Of a DNA stretch of 64,000 nucleotides, positions 1 to 8,658 are shown one piece after another. This stretch comes from Sulfurospirillum diekertiae. GTDB lineage: Bacteria; Campylobacterota; Campylobacteria; Campylobacterales; Sulfurospirillaceae. The notes below the pieces were generated by a model. That model was not told where the DNA came from, made no database searches, and saw only the letters and a program-made list of their open reading frames with translations. Where the stretch lies: the NCBI RefSeq assembly GCF_011769985.2, contig NZ_CP039734.2, forward strand, positions 868,001 through 932,000. Reading direction: 5' to 3'. The stretch's first letter is position 1; every line of letters starts with the position of its first letter. A program made the position numbers and the translations under genes.

Positions 1-208
1 TTATAAAAAATCAAGTGAATTATACGAAAAAGCCTGCAAGAGCGGTTACGATCAAAGCTGTAACAATCTTGGTATTTTATACGCAGAGGGTAAAGGGGTA
101 AGCGTGGATAACGCAAAAGCCAAAGAGCTCTTTAAAGGTACCTGTGACAAAGGACTTCAAGTCGGTTGTGAAAATGCTCAACTCTTAGAGAAAATAACCA
201 AAAAATAA
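1..208 (+). CDS. Cysteine-rich Sel1-like repeat protein, 3' end (partial)
   Basis: The frame is open from base 2 to the TAA at 206-208, giving the last 68 residues of a protein that begins before the window. It carries Sel1-like repeat signatures: an ACKSGYDQSC segment followed by NNLGILYAEGKGV, then a second partial unit. Pairs of cysteines eight residues apart are the hallmark of the secreted Hcp (Helicobacter cysteine-rich) type of Sel1 repeat, where each pair forms a disulfide. A periplasmic or secreted binding role is therefore likely, but the signal peptide lies outside the window. The gene ends 22 bases before the NosL-like gene, with one TTACATGTAA copy between. Confidence 0.8.
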   Translation, partial: YKKSSELYEKACKSGYDQSCNNLGILYAEGKGVSVDNAKAKELFKGTCDKGLQVGCENAQLLEKITKK

Positions 209-230
209 GTTTACATGTAAGGAAGAACAG

Positions 231-1091
231 ATGATGTTACGAGCGGTTTTCATTTTATCTATTTTACTCAATATTTCCTATGCGCAGATGTTTCAAACCG
301 TTCCTGAAGTCAATGCAACCCTTATCCAATCTGGAAATGACAAATACGCGTGTCCGAATTGTGGGATGCATTTGGTCAAGTTTTACAAAACCAGTCACAC
401 CCACGCCAACCATCAGTATTGCTCCATTCACTGCCTTTATGAAGCGACCCAAGGGGTAATCCCCGAAGATGCCAAAGTGGTCGATACGATCACGCTAGAG
501 CTCATTGATGTGAAAAAAGCGTTTTACGTTGTGGGGAGTAAAGTGCGAGGTACGATGACGCGCACGAGCAGTTACGCCTTTGGAAGCGAAAAAGACGCAC
601 AGACGTTTGCCACAGACAATGGCGGTAAAATCATGAATTTTGAGCAAGCGTATGCGGTTGCGGCAGAGGATTTTCCCAAAGATTTTGCCAAACCAACACC
701 TTCCAAATTAGCGTCAAGTGCTAAAATCGAAGTACCTCAAGATGCCAAATGCCCCGTGTGTGGCATGTTTGTTGCCAAATACCCGCAATGGGTTGCGATG
801 ATTGAGGGTGAAAAAACGTACTATTTTGATGGCGTGAAAGATATGATGAAGTACTATTTTGCGCAAAAGATCAGTGCGGAGAAGCTTTTTGTGAGTGATT
901 ATTACAAGCTTTTAAAACTCGAAGCCACCAAAGCGTTTTACGTCCAAGGCTCGAATGTGTATGGACCAATGGGCAGTGAACTAATCCCTTTTGCCACGCA
1001 AGAAGAAGCGCTTGGTTTTGCACATGACCATGATGGTCAAAAGGTGCTTCCTTTTGAAGAAATTACCGAAATGATGGTCAAAAACCTATGA
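231..1091 (+). CDS. Tandem NosL-like copper-binding accessory protein
   Basis: 286 residues with an N-terminal signal sequence (about 1-18). Two NosL-like domains follow, each opened by a metal-binding motif: CPNCGM at 41-46 and CPVCGM at 174-179. Between them is a further HQYCSIHC cluster. NosL proteins are periplasmic Cu(I) chaperones for nitrous oxide reductase, and relatives serve other copper or haem enzymes such as the MccA sulfite reductase of Wolinella. Here the family has a duplicated domain and no nosZ is in view, so the client enzyme is unknown. RBS AAGGA lies 7 bases before the ATG and overlaps a TTACATGTAA palindrome. The stop overlaps the next start (ATGA). Confidence 0.85.
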   Translation: MMLRAVFILSILLNISYAQMFQTVPEVNATLIQSGNDKYACPNCGMHLVKFYKTSHTHANHQYCSIHCLYEATQGVIPEDAKVVDTITLELIDVKKAFYVVGSKVRGTMTRTSSYAFGSEKDAQTFATDNGGKIMNFEQAYAVAAEDFPKDFAKPTPSKLASSAKIEVPQDAKCPVCGMFVAKYPQWVAMIEGEKTYYFDGVKDMMKYYFAQKISAEKLFVSDYYKLLKLEATKAFYVQGSNVYGPMGSELIPFATQEEALGFAHDHDGQKVLPFEEITEMMVKNL

Positions 1092-1276
1092 AATTTTTAG
1101 CAATGCTTGCCGCCTCTTTCTCCATCATTTATCTGGTGTTGGTGGTGCATGCATTGCATTATCCAAGTCAGCAAAAAGCCGAAGAGATTGAAGTACTCTC
1201 TTTACATGTAAAAGATACCAAAGCTTCTTTGAGCTTTCCAACACCTGCGTATCAAAGGTTTGTGTATGCCCAGTAA
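1088..1276 (+). CDS. Small single-pass membrane protein of the NosL operon
   Basis: 62 residues. An N-terminal hydrophobic segment (about 3-24) is followed by a short, probably periplasmic tail of about 38 residues with no cysteine. I do not recognise a family. It is translationally coupled on both sides, overlapping the NosL-like gene by ATGA and the permease start by 11 bases, so it is probably a genuine operon member, for instance a small subunit or anchor of the transporter. A perfect TTTACATGTAAA at 1201-1212 is read as Leu-His-Val-Lys inside this gene. Confidence 0.65.
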   Translation: MKFLAMLAASFSIIYLVLVVHALHYPSQQKAEEIEVLSLHVKDTKASLSFPTPAYQRFVYAQ

Positions 1277-2378
1277 AAATTTTATAGAGTATGCGATTTT
1301 ACTGCTCTTTAAAGACCGCAATGATCATCTTTTTAGCTTTTTGATCTTCTCTTTTATTGTCTTTATTTTAAGTTCGGTGCTCTTTATCTCTGATTCGCTG
1401 CAATACGATCTGATTCAAAGTATCAAATCACATCCGCAGATTGTGGTCGAAAACACCAGAGCGGGGCGTGCGTATGAGATGCACGATGGTTATGTCTATG
1501 ATATTACGCAGATCACGGGAGTGAGCAACGTCGAGGGCGTTGTGGACGGGTACTATTATTTTGCGCAAAAACGGGTGTGGTTTCACGTCATTGGCGATGC
1601 TCATTTGGCTAAAGATGAGATGGTCATCGGGCAGGGCGTGCAAAAAGAGATGGCGGAGCTTTACTATAAAGATGTGTTTCATTTTCTCAACGAAGAGCGC
1701 ATGATCGCCGTCAAAATCGATAAAATTGCTCCCAAAGGCACCAACATTATCTCCAATGATGCGATTTATCTCAATCCCAACACGGCGCGTGCTGTTTTGG
1801 GCATGGAGATGGATGAGTACTCAAAGCTCTATGTCACCGTTCCCAATCCAAATGAAGTGAGCGAAATCGCACTCAAAATTGTCGAGCTTTACCCCAGTGT
1901 CAAAGCCACTTCGCAAGCCGATGCCATCGGTGCCGTGCGCCATTTGTACTACTACAAAGGGGGCATTTTTATGATTCTCTACGTGATTGCAATGGTTTCG
2001 TTTTTCATTCTGCTTAAAAATCAGGTCGGGTTGGTTTATGGTGAGAAGAAAAAAGAGATTGCGATTTTGCGCAGTCTTGGTTTTTGCATTAAAGACATTA
2101 TCGCGCTCAAATTCATTCAAAATGCCGTGGTTTCGATCAGTGCTTATCTTTTGGGTGTGGCGCTGGCGTATGTTTATGTTTTTGTCTTCAATGCGCCTTA
2201 TCTGCGCAATATTTTTCTTGGAAGCGAGCTTGAAAACAGCGTCTTGCTCACCCCTGTGGTCGATCTGAATCTGCTCTTTTTGATCTTCCTTTTTGGCGTG
2301 ATTCCGTTCTTGGCATTTGTCATTTTACCTGCATGGAAAATCGCCATCAGCGACATGAGTGAGGCGGTGAAATCATGA
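1266..2378 (+). CDS. FtsX/MacB-type ABC transporter permease
   Basis: 370 residues from ATG 1266, chosen over TTG 1260 because AAAGG lies 7 bases upstream. There is one N-terminal membrane helix (about 20-45), a periplasmic domain of about 190 residues (MacB_PCD-like), then three C-terminal helices. The cytoplasmic loop YGEKKKEIAILRSLGF is the typical FtsX/LolC/MacB coupling motif. This architecture belongs to type VII ABC systems, which do mechanical work on periplasmic substrates rather than classical import. With the ATPase downstream and NosL-like proteins on both sides, a role in metal-centre assembly or lipoprotein/chaperone release is inferred. Confidence 0.85.
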   Translation: MPSKNFIEYAILLLFKDRNDHLFSFLIFSFIVFILSSVLFISDSLQYDLIQSIKSHPQIVVENTRAGRAYEMHDGYVYDITQITGVSNVEGVVDGYYYFAQKRVWFHVIGDAHLAKDEMVIGQGVQKEMAELYYKDVFHFLNEERMIAVKIDKIAPKGTNIISNDAIYLNPNTARAVLGMEMDEYSKLYVTVPNPNEVSEIALKIVELYPSVKATSQADAIGAVRHLYYYKGGIFMILYVIAMVSFFILLKNQVGLVYGEKKKEIAILRSLGFCIKDIIALKFIQNAVVSISAYLLGVALAYVYVFVFNAPYLRNIFLGSELENSVLLTPVVDLNLLFLIFLFGVIPFLAFVILPAWKIAISDMSEAVKS

Positions 2379-3052
2379 GTAACATTGTCATTAAAAACCT
2401 GCATAAACTCTATAACCTGGGCAAACCCAACGCCTTTTCAGCACTTAAAAATATCAACTTAAGCATCGACGATGGACAAATCGTCATCTTAAAAGGGGTG
2501 AGTGGCAGTGGTAAAAGTACGCTACTTTCACTCATCGGCGGGCTAAGTAAACCCAGCGAAGGGGAGATTTTGATTCATGAGCAGAACATCGCTAAGTTGC
2601 CTGACATCATGAGCTCTGCCTTTCGTCATAAAGAGATTGGTTTTATCTTTCAGTCGTTCAACCTTTTAGAAGGTCTCAGCGTTTATCAGAACATTTTAGC
2701 CCCTTTGTCGTTGACGTCTTTGAGTAAAGAGGCGATCCATGAGAGCATAAATCGTGCGATGAGCCTTGCCAATATTGAACACAAAAAAGATCAAAAAGTG
2801 GGCAGTCTCAGTGGTGGTGAGAGACAACGTTGTGCGATTGCACGCGCTGTTGTCATGAACCCTGAAATCATCTTAGCCGATGAGCCAACGGCGAATTTGG
2901 ACAAAGAAAATTCACTCATGTTCATTGAGATTTTGAAAAAATTTAAAGCGCTTCATAAAACGGTCATCATCGCCACACACGATATTTTGTTTGACGACCT
3001 TGAGTGCATCGACAGATACGTGCATATGCGCGATGGTGAGCTGGTGGAATGA
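2375..3052 (+). CDS. LolD/MacB-type ABC transporter ATP-binding protein
   Basis: 225 residues, a complete nucleotide-binding domain. Walker A GVSGSGKST is near residue 41, the Q-loop lies in FIFQSFNLL, the signature is LSGGERQR, Walker B is ILADEP, and the H-loop histidine is in ATHD. Length and motifs fit the LolD/MacB/FtsE group that pairs with FtsX-type permeases, here the gene immediately upstream (4-base ATGA overlap). It drives the permease from the cytoplasmic face. It overlaps the next membrane protein gene in the same way. Confidence 0.93.
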   Translation: MSNIVIKNLHKLYNLGKPNAFSALKNINLSIDDGQIVILKGVSGSGKSTLLSLIGGLSKPSEGEILIHEQNIAKLPDIMSSAFRHKEIGFIFQSFNLLEGLSVYQNILAPLSLTSLSKEAIHESINRAMSLANIEHKKDQKVGSLSGGERQRCAIARAVVMNPEIILADEPTANLDKENSLMFIEILKKFKALHKTVIIATHDILFDDLECIDRYVHMRDGELVE

Positions 3053-4002
3053 GTATCTTTTTATCCAATGAGATCATCGTTTTTTTACTGATCGAGCTTG
3101 TTCTCATTGTGTTAATGGCCATTTCGCAGGTGAACATTGTAAGTATTGTGCGCCATTGGGATTTTAACGCGACCACACCGTTACAATACGCGCTTGAGAA
3201 AAAGAACTATCTGGTCAATACAATTCTTTATTTTACTGTTACATGTAAAGTGATTTTATTCCTCTTTTTCATCCAATCGCTCAATGCTCTCTCAGGCATC
3301 GTGCCAGGTGCGATGTGCTCAGCAGGTGTTGTGGGCTCAAACCATTATGGCAATGCGCTTTTGCTGTTAAAATTACTGCTCATTTTTGGTTTTGGACTCT
3401 GGTTGATTGTCAATAAGCTGGACCTTTCTTCCATCACGTTTCCCTATTTAAAGCGCAAATACCTTCTGTTTACACTGCTGTTTGTCGGTGTTTTGGGAGA
3501 ATTTGTACTGGAGCTTCTCTACTTTTCCAACATTCCTTTAACCGTTCCTGTCTTTTGCTGTTCGGTGGTGTTTCAAGCGCCCAGACTGCCTTTTGGTTAT
3601 ACGCAAACACTGTTAGTCCTTTTCTTTTACCTTCTCTTGGGTTCGATTTTACTTCTAAACTTTCTCAAACAGACGATGGCAAGCTTTACATGTAATCTGC
3701 TTTTTTTATTCATCGCGTATTACGCCATCACCTATTTTTTCGGGCTTTACATCTACGAAATGCCCAATCACAAATGTCCGTACTGCATGCTTCAAAAGGA
3801 GTATTACTACATCGGGTATCTCATTTGGGGTTCGCTCTTTTTGGGAATTTTCTTTGGGATTATGCCGTTTTTGATTGAGCGAATTACGAAAAAATCGTAT
3901 GTGCATCTGCTCAAATACTCTTCTATTTGCCTCATCATTACTGCGATTGTGTGTAGTTTTTACGTGGTGCGTTACTACCTTATGACGGGTGTACTGCTAT
4001 GA
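3049..4002 (+). CDS. Polytopic membrane protein with DsbB/VKOR-like CxxC motif
   Basis: 317 residues with about eight predicted membrane helices. Cysteine positions stand out: Cys90 in PGAMCSAG, Cys170-Cys171, and a CPYC motif at 243-246 followed by MLQKEYYYIGY, which resembles the DsbB quinone-reactive motif (CxxC-x-x-[QE]-[RK]). The protein is longer than DsbB, so it is not a simple orthologue. In an operon with NosL-like copper chaperones, a membrane thiol/disulfide or metal-handling function is a reasonable inference. It is coupled by ATGA overlaps to the ATPase and to the following gene. Confidence 0.6.
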   Translation: MSIFLSNEIIVFLLIELVLIVLMAISQVNIVSIVRHWDFNATTPLQYALEKKNYLVNTILYFTVTCKVILFLFFIQSLNALSGIVPGAMCSAGVVGSNHYGNALLLLKLLLIFGFGLWLIVNKLDLSSITFPYLKRKYLLFTLLFVGVLGEFVLELLYFSNIPLTVPVFCCSVVFQAPRLPFGYTQTLLVLFFYLLLGSILLLNFLKQTMASFTCNLLFLFIAYYAITYFFGLYIYEMPNHKCPYCMLQKEYYYIGYLIWGSLFLGIFFGIMPFLIERITKKSYVHLLKYSSICLIITAIVCSFYVVRYYLMTGVLL

Positions 4003-4508
4003 TGAAATCTAGCTTTGCAACCTTGTTACTTTTAGGGGTTGTCGCACTGCTGATTGTAACGATGGACATTAGCGATACGCGTGTTCTAGTACGTCATGGC
4101 AATATGCAAAAAGAGCCTTTGGAAATTGTGTTAGATCAGTACCTTTGCTCGGAGAGTAAGCTTCCTATCAAAGAGCTGTTTAATTCCGCACAAGCGGTTT
4201 TACCCAATGGCGATACATACTTTTTTAATGACATTGGCAATGTTCTCCTGTGGCTAGAGCGCCAAAAAGATCACGAGAAAATTGTCGTGTGGGTCTATGC
4301 ACAAGATACCAATCGCTACATTTTAGCGAAAAACGCATGGTACTCACGCGTGGAAATCACCCCGATGGGATATGGCTTTGGTGCGTATGAATACCGCCTT
4401 TACGGGCAATCGGACTACTACTTCAAAGAGGTACAACTCTTCGCACTGCGCGGTGAAACCTTGCTCAATCCTTTCATTAATGAACTTCTAACAAACAATA
4501 AACTCTAA
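3999..4508 (+). CDS. Divergent NosL-like periplasmic protein
   Basis: 169 residues with an N-terminal signal or anchor helix (about 5-23). The body resembles a NosL domain: LPNGDTYFFNDIGNVLLWLE corresponds to the FDD-type segment and NAWYSRVEITPMGYGFGAYE to the C-terminal conserved strand. The CxxCGM motif is reduced to a single cysteine (YLCSES). It would thus be the third NosL-like domain of the operon and a degenerate one. Copper binding in the usual mode seems unlikely. It is the last gene before an intergenic region carrying a TTTACATGTAAA copy. Confidence 0.6.
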   Translation: MMKSSFATLLLLGVVALLIVTMDISDTRVLVRHGNMQKEPLEIVLDQYLCSESKLPIKELFNSAQAVLPNGDTYFFNDIGNVLLWLERQKDHEKIVVWVYAQDTNRYILAKNAWYSRVEITPMGYGFGAYEYRLYGQSDYYFKEVQLFALRGETLLNPFINELLTNNKL

Positions 4509-4679
4509 CACTATTCTCTTTACATGTAAAGCTGTTTTGGCAAATACACTTTCATGATTGCATTCAAATTTTTTTGTTACGGAACTAAACTGCCTATGAG
4601 ATACATGTAATTAACGTGTGACATTTTAAGGATTTATTGGATAAAATCTATATAACAAATTCTATAGAATGGTTTTAGT
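4509..4679 (+). promoter_or_regulatory. Intergenic region: palindrome copy and weak promoter elements
   Basis: The 171-base gap holds a perfect TTTACATGTAAA (4519-4530) extended to CTTTACATGTAAAG, 10 bases after the operon stop, and a partial copy TACATGTAA near 4602. AT-rich -10-like hexamers (TATAAC near 4650, TAGAAT near 4665) precede the binding-protein start at 4680. No strong hairpin with a T-run was found. Confidence 0.35.
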
Positions 4680-5510
4680 ATGTCTTTTATTCGCACTTTT
4701 TTGATTCTTTTTGTAACATTTAGTTTTAGTTCAGCTCAAGATTTGAGTAATGTACCTCTTCGTGTTGGGATTGCGCCTCACTCCTCTCCAAGGATTATCT
4801 TTGAATCGCATCAAGATTTAAAACTCTTTTTAGAAGCGTATTTTCATAGACCTGTTCAAATTATGACAGCCAAAAGTTTTAGTGAGTTTTCTAAAAAATG
4901 CAATCAAGGTGAGTCGTATGATATGATTTTGACGTCTCCTAATTTAGCACTTTTGGCGCAAAGACTCGCTTCGTATGTGCCTTTGATGACTTATACGAAA
5001 GGGCTTGAAACGATTATTTTAAGTCGTTCTCAAGATGTGCTTATCAAAGCGCCAAAACCTTTAAGAGTCGCAGGACAAGATCCTGTTTCTTTTGCAACTC
5101 TTTGTGCAGAAGAGTGGCTTGAGAGTCAAGGTTTGCATGAAGATCATGATCTAAATTATGTCTATTATATTAGTGCATCGGATAGTTTGGCAACTATTTT
5201 GGTGAGGGACGAAGTGGATTTGGCGATTATGTCTTTGCCTAATTATTTAAAGCTCACGGATGAACTTCGATCCCACGTCACGATTTTGTACCATAGCCCT
5301 GCACGACCAAGTAGAATTTTTCTAGCAAAAGAGTCTAATGGTGTGAGCGTAGAAGAGTGGGGCAAAGCTTTGAGTGCATTTTCGAAGAGCCCTGAGGGTT
5401 TAAAACATTTGGAAGCGACACAATTAGAGGCATTTAAAATGCTCACGCCTGATGCATTAGAAGATTTAAACGGTATTGCCAACAAAACATTAAAGAGATT
5501 GGATCATTAA
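4680..5510 (+). CDS. PhnD-like periplasmic substrate-binding protein
   Basis: 276 residues with a signal peptide (about 1-19). It fits the phosphate/phosphite/phosphonate binding-protein fold (PhnD, PBP type 2): LRVGIAPHSSPRIIFE at the start, MILTSPNLALLAQRL in lobe 1, and ALSAFSKSPEGLKHLEA near the end. No ABC permease or ATPase is adjacent. The next gene, 6 bases downstream, is a c-di-GMP signalling protein, which suggests the binding protein acts as a periplasmic ligand sensor for that protein rather than in import. The actual ligand cannot be read from sequence. Confidence 0.8.
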   Translation: MSFIRTFLILFVTFSFSSAQDLSNVPLRVGIAPHSSPRIIFESHQDLKLFLEAYFHRPVQIMTAKSFSEFSKKCNQGESYDMILTSPNLALLAQRLASYVPLMTYTKGLETIILSRSQDVLIKAPKPLRVAGQDPVSFATLCAEEWLESQGLHEDHDLNYVYYISASDSLATILVRDEVDLAIMSLPNYLKLTDELRSHVTILYHSPARPSRIFLAKESNGVSVEEWGKALSAFSKSPEGLKHLEATQLEAFKMLTPDALEDLNGIANKTLKRLDH

Positions 5511-5516
5511 AGACGC

Positions 5517-7955
5517 ATGAAGGTATCTCTCTCTTGGAAATGGCTCGTTGCAAGCTTGTGTATTGAAAGCCTTATGCTTTCGGTATTGGTCTATAGAAAT
5601 GTTCAACAGTTAAGTGAAAGCTTATTGGTGCAAACCAGCATGCGATTGGAAACGCAAAAAACACTTTTACAAAGCGCTTTAATCGCCCCTTGGTTACAGA
5701 TGGACTATGCCACCATTCAGTCTGTTTTAGAAGAATCCCAACAGGTTCAAAGTATCAATTACCTCGTCGCACTTAACACTCAAGCTCAGCCTATTGCAAG
5801 TGTTGGTTGGTCTTTAGATCAAGAACTTCCACCTATCAACACGAAGCCTTTTGGTCAAAGCTCCCTTCTCAATGGACGTTATGATACAAGCATTGACATT
5901 GTCGTATCAGGTCAAAAATTGGGCTCGGTTCGTATTGGATTATCGACTCTTTTTTATTCTCAGGCGCGAGACTCAATGATCTTAAAAAGTATTGGCATTG
6001 CCCTCATTGAAATCTTTTTCTCGGCACTGTTACTGATTACCCTGAATCGATGGATTATTCGCAATTTAACAAAGTTAATGCAGAGTGCTAATGCAATCGC
6101 ACAGGGTGATTACAGTAAAAGACTAGAACTTAGTGGAGACCAAGAGACAGCAGAACTTGCATGTGCCTTTAATGCGATGGCAAATACAATCCAAGAGAGG
6201 ATTCATTCCCTTGAAGAAGTGCATCAGGAAGAAAAAAAACTTTCGGATAAATTGGAGCGTATTGCACACTATGATACATTAACCAATCTTCCTAATCGCG
6301 TTTTATTAGCGGATAGATTACAGCAAGCGATGGCGCAATCAAATCGCCATAATCGTTCATTAGCCATTATCTATCTTGACCTTGATGGGTTTAAAAGCAT
6401 TAACGATACCTATGGACATCATATAGGCGATATTCTTCTCGTAACGCTTGCGGGGCGCATGGAGCAAATTTTGCGCGAAGGGGATACCTTATCGCGTATT
6501 GGTGGTGATGAGTTTGTGATCGTTCTCAACGATATAAAAGAAGTCAAACTATGTGAACTTATTTTGGAACGTTTATTACATGTAACCAATATGCCCGTTA
6601 TCATCAATGATATTTCCGTACAAGTTTCGTCCAGTATTGGAGTAACCTTTTATCCACAAGATGGTGCCAGTGCCGATCAGTTAATGCGCCATGCCGATCA
6701 AGCGATGTATTTAGCAAAGCAGTCTGGTAAAAATAGTTATCGTTTCTTTGATTTGGATCAAAATGTCTCTTTGCAAGCACAACGTGATTATTTCTTTGAC
6801 GTAGCCAATGCGCTTATTCATAAAGAATTTGTACTCTATTATCAGCCAAAAGTCAATATGAAAACAGGAAAAATTGTAGGTGTTGAGGCTCTCATACGGT
6901 GGGAGCATCCACAAAAAGGTTTGGTGATGCCACTCTCATTTTTACCCTTTTTGGAAAATCATTCTCTGAGTATTGAAATAGGCGAATGGGTGATTCACTC
7001 TGCATTATTACAAATAAGCCAATGGCAAAAAATCGGGCTCAATCTTCCCATTAGCATTAATATCAGCGCATATCAACTGCAACAAAATGATTTTATGACG
7101 CGTTTTAAAGCTATACTTGAAGCGCATCGTGATGTTGATCCTAGCCTCTTAGAAATCGAAATTTTAGAAACAAGTGCTGTTGAAGATATTGTTCATGTCT
7201 CTGCCATTATGCAAAGTTGCCATGCTTTAGGGGTGCATTTTGCATTGGATGACTTTGGGACAGGCTATTCTTCATTAACGTATTTAAAACGTTTACCGGC
7301 TAGAACACTTAAAATCGATCAAAGTTTTATTCACGATATGCTTGATGATCCTGATGATCTTGCCATTATTGAAGGGGTACTTGGTTTAGCAAGAGCCTTT
7401 CGAAAAGATGTTATTGCAGAAGGCGTTGAATCGATTGAACATGGTCTTTGTCTTTTGGCGTTAGGATGTGAGTTTGCCCAAGGATATGGAATTGCAGAGC
7501 CAATGCCTTCACAAGAATTTTTATTTTGGGTAGAGGAATGGAAACCAGATGTCCGTTGGATGGCTTGGCAAAATCGTGTGCCAAATTCAGACTCAATGCA
7601 ATGGTTGTTCGCAGCAGTAGAGCACAATGCATGGGTTAAATCTCTTAAAAATTATATTCAAGAAGGCTATGGTAATCCTCCTCTTCTCAATGAGCATTTA
7701 TGTCGTTTTGGTTTATGGTTTGATCGTGAAATGCGGGGAACGTACAATGAAGAAGTGTGGTTTAAAAAAATCGACTCTCTGCATCACAGACTCCATACCT
7801 TAGGCACAAAATTAGTCAATACTGTTTTGACGCAAAAAGAACATGCCATCACGTTGCATACAATGTCGCAGATCAATCGGATGAATAAGGCGATGATAGC
7901 ACTATTGTATGAGCGAATCTATAGCGAAGAAAAAGTCAAAGAAAGGGTAGAATAA
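5517..7955 (+). CDS. HAMP-GGDEF-EAL protein with C-terminal CZB zinc-sensor domain
   Basis: 812 residues. Two membrane helices (about 8-26 and 155-175) flank a short periplasmic domain. HAMP follows (to about 230), then GGDEF with an intact SRIGGDEF near 327-334 and an RxxD inhibitory site (REGD) five residues ahead. The EAL domain begins at about 450 (GVEALIRWEH) and includes DDFGTGYSSL, so both cyclase and phosphodiesterase look competent. The C-terminal 110 residues match the CZB zinc-binding fold: His in VEHNAWV, Cys in HLCRFGLWF, and HHRLH. GGDEF-EAL plus a CZB domain at the C-terminus is an uncommon order. The neighbour is a PhnD-like sensor. Confidence 0.88.
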   Translation: MKVSLSWKWLVASLCIESLMLSVLVYRNVQQLSESLLVQTSMRLETQKTLLQSALIAPWLQMDYATIQSVLEESQQVQSINYLVALNTQAQPIASVGWSLDQELPPINTKPFGQSSLLNGRYDTSIDIVVSGQKLGSVRIGLSTLFYSQARDSMILKSIGIALIEIFFSALLLITLNRWIIRNLTKLMQSANAIAQGDYSKRLELSGDQETAELACAFNAMANTIQERIHSLEEVHQEEKKLSDKLERIAHYDTLTNLPNRVLLADRLQQAMAQSNRHNRSLAIIYLDLDGFKSINDTYGHHIGDILLVTLAGRMEQILREGDTLSRIGGDEFVIVLNDIKEVKLCELILERLLHVTNMPVIINDISVQVSSSIGVTFYPQDGASADQLMRHADQAMYLAKQSGKNSYRFFDLDQNVSLQAQRDYFFDVANALIHKEFVLYYQPKVNMKTGKIVGVEALIRWEHPQKGLVMPLSFLPFLENHSLSIEIGEWVIHSALLQISQWQKIGLNLPISINISAYQLQQNDFMTRFKAILEAHRDVDPSLLEIEILETSAVEDIVHVSAIMQSCHALGVHFALDDFGTGYSSLTYLKRLPARTLKIDQSFIHDMLDDPDDLAIIEGVLGLARAFRKDVIAEGVESIEHGLCLLALGCEFAQGYGIAEPMPSQEFLFWVEEWKPDVRWMAWQNRVPNSDSMQWLFAAVEHNAWVKSLKNYIQEGYGNPPLLNEHLCRFGLWFDREMRGTYNEEVWFKKIDSLHHRLHTLGTKLVNTVLTQKEHAITLHTMSQINRMNKAMIALLYERIYSEEKVKERVE

Positions 7956-7986
7956 AAGCGGCAAGTTACATGGGCACAAAATGTAA

Positions 7987-8658
7987 TTATTTATAGTCAA
8001 TTTTTATTTGATAGCCAATGCCATTGATGTTTTCAAAAAAATCAGCTTCACAGATTTCTCTGATTCGATAGATCACCATTTGAAGTTTTTTGAGATTGAT
8101 CTCATCGTGCCAAAGGGTCATGTAGAGTTGTTCGTAGCTTACACAACTATTTTTATGATCGCAAAGTGTCTGAATGAGTTTTAATGCATTGGACCCAAGT
8201 TTGATGATTTCACCACTTTTATACAATAAATTTGTTTCGTGATTAAAATAAAATCCCCCTACAATTTTACTGATTTTAGTTCCATTGAGATGATTTTGTT
8301 TGGCACTTAAGAGTGAAATAATTGCGACAATTTCTCTTTCATTGTAAGGTTTGATAATATAACCATCTGCTTTTGCATCCATCGCATAGCTTATCATCTC
8401 ATCATCGGCATAGGCTGTCATAAAGACTATGGAACAGTTGCTAATATTTCGAATATCAATAGCGACTTCACAGCCACTTTTTGGACCTTTAATCATGATG
8501 TCCATTAAAACTAAATGAGGATTGTATTTGCGAATACTCTCTAAGGCATCTACTCCATTATCAACAATATCAACAACGCTCCAGCCCTTTTTCTCCAAAA
8601 TCATTTTAAGATATTCTGCTGCGATTAATTCATCTTCAACAATCAATATTCTATACAT
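7987..8658 (-). CDS. OmpR-like response regulator (receiver plus winged helix)
   Basis: 223 residues. The receiver domain (1-120) has the acidic pair VEDE, the phosphoacceptor Asp in LVLMDIM, Thr in FMTAY and Lys in IIKPY. The C-terminal 90 residues form a winged-helix DNA-binding domain of Trans_reg_C type (LYMTLWHDEINLKKLQMVIYRIR). Its start overlaps the end of the histidine kinase gene by 8 bases, so the two form a two-component operon transcribed leftward. Targets are unknown. The adjacent surface-adhesin locus is a candidate only by position. Confidence 0.88.
   Translation of the reverse strand: MYRILIVEDELIAAEYLKMILEKKGWSVVDIVDNGVDALESIRKYNPHLVLMDIMIKGPKSGCEVAIDIRNISNCSIVFMTAYADDEMISYAMDAKADGYIIKPYNEREIVAIISLLSAKQNHLNGTKISKIVGGFYFNHETNLLYKSGEIIKLGSNALKLIQTLCDHKNSCVSYEQLYMTLWHDEINLKKLQMVIYRIREICEADFFENINGIGYQIKIDYK

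Noticed and set aside
231-4508. Nitrous oxide reductase gene cluster
   Set aside because: Only NosL-like proteins are present; nosZ, nosD, nosG, nosH and the nosFY-type ABC pair (the pair here is FtsX/LolD-type) are not seen.
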